Counted from the first letter of the stretch, positions 28,722 through 38,568 are shown. The stretch: DNA of 64,000 nucleotides from Sphingopyxis chilensis (GCF_035930445.1 NZ_CP142394.1:2823501-2887500); one strand, 5' to 3'. Notes: generated by a model from the letters alone, not told the origin. Numbers and translations are program-made.

Positions 28722-29888
28722 ATGAGTGCGCACAACCAAGGCCCGATCACCATTCATCCGGTCAAGGACAAGGACGACCTGCGCGAGTTTGTCGAGCTCG
28801 CTTTCCGGCTCAACCGCGGCGATCCGGCATGGGTTCCGCCGCTGAAGGGCGAGGTCTACGGCCTGCTCACCCCCGGCAAGAATCCGTGGTTCGAACATGG
28901 CAAGGCGCAGTTTTTCCTCGCGCGGCGGGACGGGCGCACGATCGGGCGCATCTCGGCGCATATCGACGAACTCGCGCTCGCCCAGCCCGCCGAACAGGGC
29001 ATGGGGCCGGGCACGGGCAATTGGGGGCTGCTCGAGGCTGAGGATGAGGCGAGCGCACAGGCATTGCTCGCCGCGGCCGAGGATTGGCTCCGCACGCAGG
29101 GCATGCACCGCTCGCTCGGCCCGCTGTCGATTTCGATCTGGGACGAACCCGGCCTGCTGATCGAGGGTTTCGACAACCGGCCGACGGTGATGATGGGGCA
29201 CAATAGCCCGCTCTATCGCGGCTGGGTCGAGGGCGCAGGCTATCGGCCGGTCAAGCAGTTGCTGAATTACGACGTCGCGATCGACGACGGATTTCCCCCG
29301 ATCGTCAACCGCATCGTCGCGGCGGGCGAGAAGAACGGCCGTATCCGCATCCGCAAGGTCAACAAGCGCCGCTTCGATGCCGAGGCGACACTGATCATGG
29401 GGCTGCTCAACGATGCATGGTCGGACAATTGGGGCTTTGTCCCGCTGACCGACAGCGAAATCGCCTATGTCGGCAAGAAGCTGAAGGATATCGTCTTCGA
29501 GGATCTGATCCGCGTCGCCGAAGTCGACGGCGAGCCGGTCGCGTTCATGATCGTGCTGCCCAACATCAATCAGCTGCTGATCGACATGGACGGCTCGCTG
29601 CTTCCCTTCAATTGGGCGCGGCTGCTGTGGTGGCTGCGGAGGCCGCAGAGCCATATCCTGCGCGTGCCGTTGATGGGCGTCGCGAAGAAGCTGCAGAACA
29701 GCCGTATGGCGAGCACGCTCGCCTTCATGATGATCGAATATATCCGCCGCGACGCGGTGCGCGATTATGGCACCAAACGCGGCGATATCGGCTGGGTGCT
29801 CGACGACAATCAGGGCATGAACGCGGTCGCCGAAGCAATCGAGGCCAAGGTCAACCGGGTGTATCAGATTTACGACAAAATGCTCTGA
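28722..29888 (+). CDS. GNAT-type N-acyltransferase, bacterial ceramide synthase candidate
   Basis: The 388-residue soluble protein opens with a region typical of a family often annotated GNAT N-acetyltransferase (DLREFVELAFRLNRGDPAWVPPLKGE) and has a second domain with WSDNWGFVPLTDSEIAYVGKKLKDI. Caulobacter bCerS, which N-acylates the sphingoid base, is a GNAT-superfamily protein of similar size in its sphingolipid locus. The assignment here rests on resemblance and on the location near spt, the lipid kinase and the desaturase. AGGAAACC precedes the ATG at 28722. Confidence 0.68.
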   Translation: MSAHNQGPITIHPVKDKDDLREFVELAFRLNRGDPAWVPPLKGEVYGLLTPGKNPWFEHGKAQFFLARRDGRTIGRISAHIDELALAQPAEQGMGPGTGNWGLLEAEDEASAQALLAAAEDWLRTQGMHRSLGPLSISIWDEPGLLIEGFDNRPTVMMGHNSPLYRGWVEGAGYRPVKQLLNYDVAIDDGFPPIVNRIVAAGEKNGRIRIRKVNKRRFDAEATLIMGLLNDAWSDNWGFVPLTDSEIAYVGKKLKDIVFEDLIRVAEVDGEPVAFMIVLPNINQLLIDMDGSLLPFNWARLLWWLRRPQSHILRVPLMGVAKKLQNSRMASTLAFMMIEYIRRDAVRDYGTKRGDIGWVLDDNQGMNAVAEAIEAKVNRVYQIYDKML

Positions 29889-29952
29889 TCGCTGGGACAG
29901 CTTTGCGACAAATGACAGCCATCGTGCATTGGGAGCACGGAAAGGCTTTGTC

Positions 29953-31383
29953 ATGGCAGTCCAGTATCTTGCCGCAAATCGCTTCGGGCTTGGCCGCCGC
30001 TTCGACGATCCGGCGATGGGCGATCCGAAAGACTGGCTGATCCGCCAGATCGGCGATTACGACCCCGCCCCCGCGGCCATCGCCGACCTCGCGGGGCGCG
30101 AGGCGATCGCGACCGCCTATGCCGAATATCGCGACGAGCGGCAGGCGATGCGCCGCGAAGCGAAGAATGCGGAAATGCGCGACGACGACGGCAATGCGGT
30201 CGAGGCGATGCGCCGCATGTCGCGCGCCGGTTTTCGCCGCCACTATGGCGAGGCTGCGAGCGCGCGCCTCGCTGCCGCCGTCGCGACGCCGACGCCCTTC
30301 GCCGAACGCCTCGTTCATTTCTGGTCCAATCATTTCGCGATCTCGGCGGACAAGCAGACCGTCGTCGGCTTCGCCGGCAATTACGAGAATGACGCGATCC
30401 GCCCGCATGTCATGGGCAAATTTTCTGACCTCTTGAGCGCTGCGGTCCACCACCCCGCGATGCTGCTCTTTCTCGATCAGGCGCAAAGCTTCGGCCCCGA
30501 CAGTCCGTTTGCGGCCCGCGTACGCAATCGTGGCAAGCGGCAGGCGCCGGGGCTCAACGAAAATCTGGCGCGCGAGATCATGGAGTTGCACACGCTCGGC
30601 GTGCGCGCCGGCTATACGCAGGCCGATGTGACGAATTTCGCCAAGGCGCTCACCGGCCTGACCGTCGCCGGGATCGGACGCGGTGCGGGACAAAGGCTGA
30701 TGCCCGCCGACACACGGCCGGGCGAGACCGTCTTCGTCGATCGGCTCCACCAACCCGGGGCGCTGACCATCCTCGGCAAGCGTTACGACCAGCCGGGCGG
30801 GCGCCAGGCCGAGGCCGTGCTGCGCGACCTTGCCGTCCACCCCGCGACCGCGCGCCACGTCGCGACCAAGCTCGCGCGGCATTTCACGTCCGACGAACCG
30901 CCCGCGCCGCTCGTCGACCGGCTGGCTCAGGATTTCGAACGCACCGGCGGCGACCTGCCTTCACTCTATCGCACGCTTATCGCCTCGCCCGAACCATGGA
31001 CGGCGGCGCCGACGATGTTCAAATCGCCATGGGACTGGACGGTGTCGATGCTGCGCGCGCTGAAAACGCCCGGGCTCGGTGAGCGACAGAATATCGCCGC
31101 GATGTTCGCCCAGCTCGGCCAGCCGGTGTGGCGCCCCGGTTCGCCCAAGGGCTATGACGATATGGTCGCCACCTGGGCGGGATCGGCGGCGCTCATGCAG
31201 CGCGTCGAACTCGCCAGCCGCATCGCGGGCCGGATCGGCGACCGCGCCGACGCGCGCCAGCTCGCCCCACTCGTCCTTGCCGACGCGCTCACCCCTGAAA
31301 CGAGCCAGGCCATCGCGCGCGCCGACAGCCCCGGCCAGGGGCTCGCGATGCTGTTCGCCAGCCCCGCCTTCTTGCGGAGATAG
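29953..31383 (+). CDS. DUF1800 family protein
   Basis: The 476-residue protein is a DUF1800 member: YLAANRFGLGRRFDDP, then RLVHFWSNHFAIS, APGLNENLAREIMELHTLGVRAGYTQADV, and HPATARHVATKLARHFTSDEPP. There is no clear signal peptide. It is always paired with a DUF1501 protein, which follows here after three bases. The biochemical role of the pair is not established. I chose the ATG at 29953 because GGAAAGG lies ahead of it. Confidence 0.88.
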   Translation: MAVQYLAANRFGLGRRFDDPAMGDPKDWLIRQIGDYDPAPAAIADLAGREAIATAYAEYRDERQAMRREAKNAEMRDDDGNAVEAMRRMSRAGFRRHYGEAASARLAAAVATPTPFAERLVHFWSNHFAISADKQTVVGFAGNYENDAIRPHVMGKFSDLLSAAVHHPAMLLFLDQAQSFGPDSPFAARVRNRGKRQAPGLNENLAREIMELHTLGVRAGYTQADVTNFAKALTGLTVAGIGRGAGQRLMPADTRPGETVFVDRLHQPGALTILGKRYDQPGGRQAEAVLRDLAVHPATARHVATKLARHFTSDEPPAPLVDRLAQDFERTGGDLPSLYRTLIASPEPWTAAPTMFKSPWDWTVSMLRALKTPGLGERQNIAAMFAQLGQPVWRPGSPKGYDDMVATWAGSAALMQRVELASRIAGRIGDRADARQLAPLVLADALTPETSQAIARADSPGQGLAMLFASPAFLRR

Positions 31384-31386
31384 ACG

Positions 31387-32508
31387 ATGATCCTTTCACG
31401 CCGCTCGATCATCCTGTCGGGGATCACGGTTGCCGCCGCGGGCGCGCTGCCCGGTTTCGCCTATGCTGCGGCGGGCACGCCCAAACGCCTCGTCTTCGTC
31501 ATCCAGCGCGGCGCCGCCGACGGGCTCGCCACCGTCGCGCCGACGGGCGATCCCGCCTTCGCCGCCGCGCGCCGCGCGATGGCGGACGAAACCGCGGGCG
31601 GCGCGAAGCTCGACGCGATGTTCACGCTCCACCCGGCCCTCGCCCAGACGGCGGGCCTCTATACCGGCAAGCAGGCCCATTTCGCGCATGCCGTCGCCAC
31701 GGCCTATCGCGACCGGTCGCATTTCGACGGACAGAATATGCTCGAAGGCGGCGGATCGCGCCCCTATGGCCGCGACGACGGCTGGGTCGGGCGGCTGCTG
31801 ACGCTGCTCCCCGCGCCCGAGCGCGACGCGATCGCAATCGCCCCCGCGGTGCCGCTCGCACTGCGCGGATCGGTGCAGGTGGGCACCTATGCGCCGAGCC
31901 GCCTGCCGCAAGCCGACGCCGACCTGATCGCGCGGTTGACCGCGATGTATGCCGACGATCCCCTCCTCCACCCGCTGTGGGACAGCGCGGTCAAGACGCA
32001 GGAACTGGCGAGCGACATTGGCGGCAACAACGGCCGCAACGGCGCCGAACTCGGCAAGCTCGCGTCGTCGCTGATGCTGCCCGCCGATGGCGCGCGCGTG
32101 ATGATGGTCGAAACCGGCGGCTGGGACACGCACAGCGGCCAGCGGAACCGCCTCGCGGCGCAATTGCGCGGGCTCGACCAGTTGATCGGCGCGCTGCAGA
32201 CGGGGCTCGGCCCGGCGTGGAACGACACGCTGGTCATCGTCGCCACCGAATTTGGCCGCACGGTCGAGGTCAATGGCACCGGCGGCACCGACCATGGCAC
32301 CGCATCAACCGCGATGCTGCTCGGCGGCGGTCTGGCGATGGGCGGCAAGGTGTCGGCCGACTGGCCGGGGCTTGGCGCCGCGGCGCGCTATGAGGGGCGC
32401 GACCTCAAGCCCACGCGCAACCTCGAAAGCGTGATCGCGAGTGCGGTCGCGCATCATTATGCGCTCGACCCGAAACGCGTGATGACGACGCTGTATCCTG
32501 ACGCCTAA
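31387..32508 (+). CDS. DUF1501 family protein with Tat-like signal
   Basis: The 373-residue protein starts with SRRSIILSGITVAAAGALPGFAYA, a twin-arginine type signal, then a DUF1501/alkaline-phosphatase-like core: VFVIQRGAADGLATVAP, SHFDGQNMLEGG, MMVETGGWDTHSGQ, FGRTVEVNGTGGTDHGTAST. These conserved acidic and His residues suggest metal binding. It is exported, probably folded, to the periplasm. It forms a two-gene unit with DUF1800. Substrate unknown. Confidence 0.87.
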   Translation: MILSRRSIILSGITVAAAGALPGFAYAAAGTPKRLVFVIQRGAADGLATVAPTGDPAFAAARRAMADETAGGAKLDAMFTLHPALAQTAGLYTGKQAHFAHAVATAYRDRSHFDGQNMLEGGGSRPYGRDDGWVGRLLTLLPAPERDAIAIAPAVPLALRGSVQVGTYAPSRLPQADADLIARLTAMYADDPLLHPLWDSAVKTQELASDIGGNNGRNGAELGKLASSLMLPADGARVMMVETGGWDTHSGQRNRLAAQLRGLDQLIGALQTGLGPAWNDTLVIVATEFGRTVEVNGTGGTDHGTASTAMLLGGGLAMGGKVSADWPGLGAAARYEGRDLKPTRNLESVIASAVAHHYALDPKRVMTTLYPDA

Positions 32509-32545
32509 CCCCAAGGCCCAACGCCCAACGCCATTGCGATGCGCT

Positions 32546-33316
32546 TTACGCCAGCACCGCCCACGTCGGCGCGTGGTCGCTCGCCTTCTCGCGCCCGCGA
32601 TGATCCTTGTCGACGCCCGCATCGACCAGCCGGTCGGCGAGCGCGGGGCTGAGCAGCAGATGGTCGATGCGGAAACCATGGTCGCGCTGCCAGCCGCCCG
32701 CCTGATAGTCCCAGAAGGTCCAGATGCCGCCCGCCGGATGGCGGCTGCGGATCGCGTCGGTCCAGCCGTCGCCGAGCAGGCGGAACCATGCGTCGCGCGA
32801 ATCGGGCTGCATCAGCGCGTCGGTCGACATCGCGCGCGGGTCCCACACATCGTCGTCGTGCGGGATGACGTTGTAATCGCCGGTCAGGATCGTCGGGATT
32901 TCGCTCGCGAGGAGGAATTTCGCGCGCTCGCGCAGCCGCGCCATCCAGCGCAGCTTGTAATCGAATTTCGGTCCCGGCTGCGGATTGCCGTTGGGGAGGT
33001 AGATCGACGCGACGCGCAGGCCGTGAACGTCGGCCTCCAGATAGCGCGACTGCTCGTCCTCATCCTCGCCCGCGAGCCCGCGCTGCGTTTCGACGGGCTG
33101 CGTCCCCTTCGCCAGGATCGCGACGCCGTTGAACCCCTTTTGCCCGTGATAGAGGAAGCCATAGCCCGCCGCCTCGATCTCCTTGGTCGGCATCGTCTCG
33201 TCGCTCGATTTCAATTCCTGCAGGCAGGCGATATCGGGCTGCGTTTCCTCGAGCCATTCGACAAGACGCGGCAAGCGGGCCTTGATCCCGTTGATATTGA
33301 AGGTCGCGATTTTCAT
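32546..33316 (-). CDS. xthA: Exodeoxyribonuclease III
   Basis: The 256-residue protein matches ExoIII: MKIATFNINGIKARLPRLVEWL, CLQELKSSDE (metal-binding Glu), DYNVIPHDDDVW, and the C-terminal IDHLLLSP with SDHAPTW. It is a cytoplasmic AP endonuclease and 3'-5' exonuclease in base excision repair. Length and motifs are complete. It is convergent with the DUF1501 gene; the next gene upstream on the same strand is erpA, 40 bases away. Confidence 0.96.
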   Translation of the reverse strand: MKIATFNINGIKARLPRLVEWLEETQPDIACLQELKSSDETMPTKEIEAAGYGFLYHGQKGFNGVAILAKGTQPVETQRGLAGEDEDEQSRYLEADVHGLRVASIYLPNGNPQPGPKFDYKLRWMARLRERAKFLLASEIPTILTGDYNVIPHDDDVWDPRAMSTDALMQPDSRDAWFRLLGDGWTDAIRSRHPAGGIWTFWDYQAGGWQRDHGFRIDHLLLSPALADRLVDAGVDKDHRGREKASDHAPTWAVLA

Positions 33317-33356
33317 GGCCGCACCTATGCCAGCAAGCTGGCAGCTTAGAAAGGCG

Positions 33357-33698
33357 TCAGATCGAGAAGCTAGAGCCGCAGCCGCAGCCCGAGGCCGCGT
33401 TGGGATTTTCGACCTTGAACGACGAACCGCCGAGCGAATCGACGAAATCGACGATGCAGCCGCGCACCAGGTCGATGCTGACCGGATCGACGACGAGTTT
33501 CACGCCATCGGTTTCGGTGACGATGTCATCGGCGTCGATGCTTTCGGCAAGACCGAAGCGATAGGTGAAGCCCGAGCAGCCGCCGCCATCGACCGCAAGG
33601 CGTAGCGCGGCCTCGCTTTCGCCCTTGCGGTCGGCGATCCAGCGGACGCGGGCCGCGGCGGCGGACGAGAGGGTGATATCGGAAAGCTGTGTGGCCAT
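33357..33698 (-). CDS. erpA: Iron-sulfur cluster insertion protein ErpA-like
   Basis: The 113-residue A-type carrier protein has the three conserved cysteines in GGGCSGFTY and SGCGCGSSFSI. It delivers Fe-S clusters to target proteins. The start at 33698 (MATQLSDITLS) fits family length; the longer frame adds nine unlikely residues. ErpA, IscA and SufA are hard to separate without alignment. Confidence 0.92.
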   Translation of the reverse strand: MATQLSDITLSSAAAARVRWIADRKGESEAALRLAVDGGGCSGFTYRFGLAESIDADDIVTETDGVKLVVDPVSIDLVRGCIVDFVDSLGGSSFKVENPNAASGCGCGSSFSI

Positions 33699-33789
33699 GA
33701 CCGCTAGATAAGGGGTCGTGCGCAAATGAAAAGGGCGCCGCGACGGTTACCCCGCCTGGCGCCCCTCCTCTCCGACCCTGTAAAAGCTC

Positions 33790-34575
33790 TTATTCGGGAC
33801 CGCCCATGGCGACATTCTTGCCCGTGATCGCGGCGATCGCCATCTGGTCCGAGCGAACGAACGGCATCGGATTGACCGGCGCGCCTTCGATACGGACTTC
33901 ATAATGGAGGTGGTTGCCGGTCGAACGGCCGGTCGAACCGACATAGCCGAGGATGTCGCCCTTCTTCACCTGCTGCCCGGGGCGCACGATGTAAGACGAC
34001 ATATGGCCGTAGCGCGTCTGGATCGCATTGCCATGTTCGACTTCGACATAATTGCCATAACCGCCAAGGCGCTGCGCGCGACCGACGATGCCGTCGGCGG
34101 TCGCATAGATCGGGGTGCCGCGCGGCGCCGGAATATCGATGCCGTTGTGGCGCGCGACCTTGCCGGTGACCGGATGGACGCGCATGCCGTAGGACGACGA
34201 GAGCGACATCTGCTCGATCGGGCGGCGCGACGGGATCGCGACACCGATCGAGGCGGTCAGGCCGGTGTCGAGGCGTTTCCACGCCTGAAAGATCGCGCGG
34301 GCTTCGCTGTCCTCGCTGGCCGACGGCACGCCAGCGTCGAAGCTGTCGTCATCGGGTTCGTCGGGAGCGACAATGCCAGCGTCGGCGCTGGTTTCGGCGG
34401 CGTGGACGGCCGGGGTGGCCGCTACAAAACATGCTGCGGCGCAAAATATTGCGACTTGGTGCAACTTCTGCGCCAGAAGAGTGTTAATCAAAACAACGAC
34501 CCCGCGTTTGCCATGTCGCCAAAGCCCGGAAAAAGGCCTTGGCGCCGGTGTTTCTTGGTTTGGATGATTGCTCAT
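33790..34575 (-). CDS. M23 family metallopeptidase
   Basis: The 261-residue protein has a polar N-terminus, a hydrophobic export/anchor segment (VAIFCAAACFVAATPAVHA, about residues 40-60), an acidic linker, and a C-terminal LytM/M23 domain: SSSYGMRVHPVTGKVARHNGIDI with the zinc-binding His and Asp, YGHMSSYIVRPGQ, and HLHYEVRI. All zinc ligands are present, so an active peptidoglycan endopeptidase is expected in the periplasm. I chose the start at 34575; the frame is open to 34722, where it overlaps the next gene on the same strand. Confidence 0.9.
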   Translation of the reverse strand: MSNHPNQETPAPRPFSGLWRHGKRGVVVLINTLLAQKLHQVAIFCAAACFVAATPAVHAAETSADAGIVAPDEPDDDSFDAGVPSASEDSEARAIFQAWKRLDTGLTASIGVAIPSRRPIEQMSLSSSYGMRVHPVTGKVARHNGIDIPAPRGTPIYATADGIVGRAQRLGGYGNYVEVEHGNAIQTRYGHMSSYIVRPGQQVKKGDILGYVGSTGRSTGNHLHYEVRIEGAPVNPMPFVRSDQMAIAAITGKNVAMGGPE

Positions 34576-34607
34576 CCCCCGCGGAAGCCTGTGTGCTGTT
34601 CCAATCC

Positions 34608-35399
34608 TTACGAAGCAATAACGGCGTAGAATTCTTGCGTTAAACCGGCACGTCGGCGCGCCGAGTCGTTGAACGGCGGTTTCAAACCGCCGCGAAAGCG
34701 CGATTTTACTAGGGCGTGCCACGTTTCGACGGCGTTGAATCCCATTTCATCGCACTTTTGCCGGAACCAGAGTGTGCCGGCGCTCACATGCCGGATTTCA
34801 TCGTTGTAAATACGCGATAAAATCTTTGCGGAAACCGCATCGCCCACGCTGCGGAAGCGCTCGACCGTCGCGGGCGTGACGTCGAGGCCGCGCGCTTCGA
34901 GTACCATCGGCACGATCGCGAGGCGCGCAAGCGCATCGTCGGCGGTAACCTGCGCGGCTTCCCACAGCCCCGCGTGCGCCGGAAGCGCGCCATAGTGACT
35001 GCCAAGCTGGCGAAGGCGGCGGTCGAGCAACGCGAAATGCATCGCCTCGTCGGCGGCAACCCCGATCCAGTCGTCGACGAACGCGCGCGGGAATTCGCCG
35101 CCAAAGCGGCCGACCAGATCGACCGCGAGGTCGATCGCGACGAATTCGATGTGCGCGAGCGCATGGAGCAGCGCGATGCGGCCGCGTTCCGACCCGCCCT
35201 TGCCGCGCTTGGGCATCTGGTTCGGTGCGAGCAGTTCGGGTTCGGCGGGCCACTCCGGCCGCTCGGGCATCGGCGTATCGCAGCGATGTTCGATCTCGCC
35301 GCGCCGCCACGCCCGCGCCAAGCGGCGCGCCGCGCGGCGTTTGTCGTGCGGGTCCGGCGTCAGCAAGACCACGCGCGCGGCTTCGCCCAGGCTCGGCAT
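34608..35399 (-). CDS. DUF455 ferritin-like protein
   Basis: The 263-residue protein has a basic N-terminus and a helical ferritin-like core with iron-ligand-like motifs: LAHIEFVAIDLAVD, DEAMHFALLDRRL and YNDEIRHVSAGTLWF. DUF455 members are predicted di-iron proteins; some act in tRNA modification-like chemistry, but the function is not settled. Its start codon shares one base with the bcp stop (TGATG), placing it at the end of the glnE-bcp-DUF455 operon. Confidence 0.88.
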   Translation of the reverse strand: MPSLGEAARVVLLTPDPHDKRRAARRLARAWRRGEIEHRCDTPMPERPEWPAEPELLAPNQMPKRGKGGSERGRIALLHALAHIEFVAIDLAVDLVGRFGGEFPRAFVDDWIGVAADEAMHFALLDRRLRQLGSHYGALPAHAGLWEAAQVTADDALARLAIVPMVLEARGLDVTPATVERFRSVGDAVSAKILSRIYNDEIRHVSAGTLWFRQKCDEMGFNAVETWHALVKSRFRGGLKPPFNDSARRRAGLTQEFYAVIAS

Positions 35400-35863
35400 C
35401 AGAGCGCCTTGGCGGCCTCCAGCACGGCGTCGGCATGCCCTTTCACGCGCACCTTGCGCCACTCTTTCGCGAGCTTGCCGTCAGGCCCAAACAGGAAGGT
35501 CGAACGTTCGATACCCATATAGGTGCGGCCGTAATTCTGCTTTTGGGTCCAAGTACCGAACGCCTCGCACACCGCGCCATCCTCGTCGGAGGCGAGCCGG
35601 ACGGTCAGGCCATATTTGTCGCGGAACTTGCAGAGCTTTGCCGGCGCGTCGCGCGATACCGCCAGAACCTGCGCGCCCAGATGCGCGAATTCGGGCGCGA
35701 GGCGAGTGAAATCCTGCGCCTCGGTCGTGCAGCCGGGCGTATCGGCCTTGGGATAGAAATACACGACAAGCGGCGCCCCCTTCATCGCCGCAAGATCGAT
35801 CGCCGCGCCGTCAGCGTCGAGAAGTTTCACGGCGGGAATGGCATCTCCGATTGCGAGGGTCAT
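35399..35863 (-). CDS. bcp: Thioredoxin-dependent thiol peroxidase (Bcp/PrxQ)
   Basis: The 154-residue peroxiredoxin has the peroxidatic cysteine in ADTPGCTTEAQDF and the family end EWRKVRVKGHADAVLEA. The usual nearby resolving cysteine (five residues later) is absent; other cysteines lie in KLCKFRDKYG and AVCEAFG. It reduces peroxides in the cytoplasm. Its start overlaps the glnE stop (ATGA) and its stop overlaps the DUF455 start, so the three genes are translationally coupled. Confidence 0.93.
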   Translation of the reverse strand: MTLAIGDAIPAVKLLDADGAAIDLAAMKGAPLVVYFYPKADTPGCTTEAQDFTRLAPEFAHLGAQVLAVSRDAPAKLCKFRDKYGLTVRLASDEDGAVCEAFGTWTQKQNYGRTYMGIERSTFLFGPDGKLAKEWRKVRVKGHADAVLEAAKAL

Positions 35864-38568
35864 GTCTTGCTCTCCTGTTGCGCCGGGCGAATCAACGCCC
35901 ACCAGTTCGCGATCTCCTGCCGCGCCATGTCGTGCGCGGCAAGCAGCTGCGGCCAGCCCGGCTCGCCACACGCTGCCGCGACGAGCCCCCGTGCCGCGAC
36001 GGTCGCGGGTTCCCCGTCGGGGGCGGTGAGGCGCAGCATGACGAGCATGCGCGCGAGCAGGCGGTGCGCGTCGCAGACTTCGGCCGGCGCCAGGCCCGCC
36101 GCCTTCAGGCACGCCAGCGCCGCCGCGATATTCGGATCGTGGCACCGCCCGCTCGCGAGCTGCGTCACCTGCATCGCGAATTCGAGATCGACGAGCCCGC
36201 CCGGCCCGCTCTTGATATCGAGCGCGCCTTTCGCGGGCTTGTGCGCGGCGATCTTGTCGCGCATTTCGGCGGCATCGGCGGCCAGTTTCGCCGGATCGCG
36301 GGGGATCGCCAGCAGCTCGGCGATGATGCGCTCGACCTCCGCGCGCGCTTCGTTGGAACCATAGACCGGCCGCGCGCGAAGCAGCGCCATATGCTCCCAC
36401 GTCCACGCCTCTTCGCGCTGGTAGCGCTCGAAACTGTCGACCGTCACGACGAGCGGGCCCTGTGCCCCCTGCGGCCGGAGACGCGTATCGACGTCGTAAA
36501 GCTTGCCCGCCGCGGTCGGCACCGACATCGCCGCGGTCACGCGCTGCGCGAGGCGGTTGTAATAGGTTGTAGCCCCCAGGGGACGCGGCCCGTCCGATTC
36601 GGCCAGATGATCGCCGGTGAACAGATAGATGAGGTCGAGGTCCGACGCATGCGTCAGCGCCCTGCCGCCGAGCCGGCCGAGCGCGAGCACGACAAGCTCG
36701 CTGCCGTCGATGCGGCCATGCGCGGCGACGAATTCGGCGACCGTCGCATCGGCGAGCACCTGCAGCGCGGCTTCGGCGAGTTCGGAATAGCCGCCCGCGA
36801 TCGTAAGCGGGTCGTTCGCCCCCGCGATCAGTTGCACCCCATAAGCGAAACGCCGCTCGCCGACGCGGTCGCGCGCACGGTCGAGCAGCCGCTCATAGTC
36901 GAGGCCGGCCAGCCCCGGCGCCCATTCGGCGAGCAGCTCGGCCTTCGTCGCCGGCGCCTCGAACGCGCGCTTGTCGATCAGTCCCTCGATCAGTTCGACG
37001 CGCGCACCCAGCGCCTCGGCCAACGTCGGCGCGAGCGACAGGGTGCGCGTCGCGATCTTCGCAAGTTCGGGCTGCGCCGCGAGCAGGTGGAAAAAATTGA
37101 TCGCGCTGGGCAGACCGCCGACGAGCTTGTCGAAGCGCAGCAGCGTGGCGTCGGGGTCGGGCGCTGCGCCGAGCGCTTTGACCAATTCGGGGAGCACCGT
37201 TTCGAGCGCACCCTGCGCCGCGGGACTACGCAGCGCGCGCTGTTTGCCACCGCGCCATTCTGCGATCGTGCGCAGCGCCGCATCGGGCGGGTCGAACCCC
37301 GCCGCCGCGAGTTCCGCCGCAAGGCCGCCCTCGTCGCGGGGAAGACCCGTCGTCGTCGCGCGTTCGGCGACGAGCCGGTCGTAACAGCTGCCGACGTCGG
37401 CGACGACGGGATCGAGCGCCGCGAGCAGCGCCGCGCCGTCAGCCTCGCCGTCGAGCCGCGCGACGCAGTCGAGTGCGGCGGCCTGCGTCGGCAGGCTGTG
37501 CGTCTGCTGGTCCTCGATCATCTGGAGCCGATGCTCGATGCGGCGGAGCGTGGCATAATGGCCCGACAGGCGCGCCGCGACTTGGGGTTCGACCCGTCCG
37601 GCCGCGGCTAGCGCGGCGAGCGCATCGACGGTCGCCGGCACGCGCAGCGACGGATCGCGGCCGCCGTAGATGAGCTGGTGGACCTGCGCGAAAAATTCGA
37701 TCTCGCGGATGCCGCCGCGCCCGCGCTTCAAATCGAAACCCGGTCCGAACGCCTGCCCCTGCGCGAAATGGTCACGGATCCGGTCGCTCATCGCGCCGAT
37801 TTCCTTGAGCTGGCGAAAATCGAGGCTGCGGCGCCATATGAAGGGCTGGATCGCCGCAAGGAAATTCTCGCCGAGCGCGCGGTCGCCCGCCGACGCGCGG
37901 CTGCGGATGAACGCCGCCTGCTCCCATGCGAGCGCTTCGGATTCATAATAGGAGATCGCGGCGCTTTCGGGGAGCACGATCGGCGTCACCTCCGGATGCG
38001 GACGAAGCCTGAGGTCGACGCGCAGCACATGCCCGTCGGCGGTGCGCGCCGACAGGATTTCGACCATCCGCCGCGCGATCCGCACCGCCGCCTCGTCCGG
38101 GTCGTCGCGCGAGCGCCGCGGCAGCGTTTCGGGATCGAAGATCAGGATCGGGTCGATGTCCGACGAATAGTTGAGTTCGTGGCTCCCGAGCTTCCCGAGC
38201 GCGATCACCACAAGGCCGCGCGGCGCCTCACCGGGCACGCGCTCGGCAAAGGCGGCGGCGAGCGCGGCATCGCACGCCGCATCGGCGAAGTCCGACAAGA
38301 GCCGCGTCGTCGTCCTGACATCATGCTCGCCCGACAGGTCGCCGAGCGCGAGCAGCAGCGCCGTCCGGCCGCGCCACCGGCGCAGTGTGCGCATGATATC
38401 GTCGTCGACCGGCGGCGGCGCAACGGCCGCGAGGGCGGCGTCGGTGCCCTCGCTCAAATAGCACGTCACATCGTCGGGATTAAGCTCGGCGAGCCGCGCT
38501 AGGAACGGCGCATGGGCTGTAAGCCGGTCGAGCGCCGACTGGCGGCTGGAAACGTCCATGATCGTCAT
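35860..38568 (-). CDS. glnE: Bifunctional glutamine synthetase adenylyltransferase/deadenylylase
   Basis: The 902-residue protein has two nucleotidyltransferase domains, the first with LGSHELNYSSDIDPILIF and the second with LGGRALTHASDLDLIYLFTG, each followed by a conserved helical domain (GRGGIREIEFF; GPGGLVDLEFAMQ). It adds and removes AMP from glutamine synthetase according to nitrogen status. Both DxD pairs are intact. Start chosen at 38568 with GGGG upstream; a second Met lies three codons in. Confidence 0.95.
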   Translation of the reverse strand: MTIMDVSSRQSALDRLTAHAPFLARLAELNPDDVTCYLSEGTDAALAAVAPPPVDDDIMRTLRRWRGRTALLLALGDLSGEHDVRTTTRLLSDFADAACDAALAAAFAERVPGEAPRGLVVIALGKLGSHELNYSSDIDPILIFDPETLPRRSRDDPDEAAVRIARRMVEILSARTADGHVLRVDLRLRPHPEVTPIVLPESAAISYYESEALAWEQAAFIRSRASAGDRALGENFLAAIQPFIWRRSLDFRQLKEIGAMSDRIRDHFAQGQAFGPGFDLKRGRGGIREIEFFAQVHQLIYGGRDPSLRVPATVDALAALAAAGRVEPQVAARLSGHYATLRRIEHRLQMIEDQQTHSLPTQAAALDCVARLDGEADGAALLAALDPVVADVGSCYDRLVAERATTTGLPRDEGGLAAELAAAGFDPPDAALRTIAEWRGGKQRALRSPAAQGALETVLPELVKALGAAPDPDATLLRFDKLVGGLPSAINFFHLLAAQPELAKIATRTLSLAPTLAEALGARVELIEGLIDKRAFEAPATKAELLAEWAPGLAGLDYERLLDRARDRVGERRFAYGVQLIAGANDPLTIAGGYSELAEAALQVLADATVAEFVAAHGRIDGSELVVLALGRLGGRALTHASDLDLIYLFTGDHLAESDGPRPLGATTYYNRLAQRVTAAMSVPTAAGKLYDVDTRLRPQGAQGPLVVTVDSFERYQREEAWTWEHMALLRARPVYGSNEARAEVERIIAELLAIPRDPAKLAADAAEMRDKIAAHKPAKGALDIKSGPGGLVDLEFAMQVTQLASGRCHDPNIAAALACLKAAGLAPAEVCDAHRLLARMLVMLRLTAPDGEPATVAARGLVAAACGEPGWPQLLAAHDMARQEIANWWALIRPAQQESKT

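Noticed and set aside
28605..29954. N-terminal extension of the desaturase frame on the minus strand
   Set aside because: Runs antisense to the ceramide synthase candidate; membrane and histidine-box features begin only after 28604.
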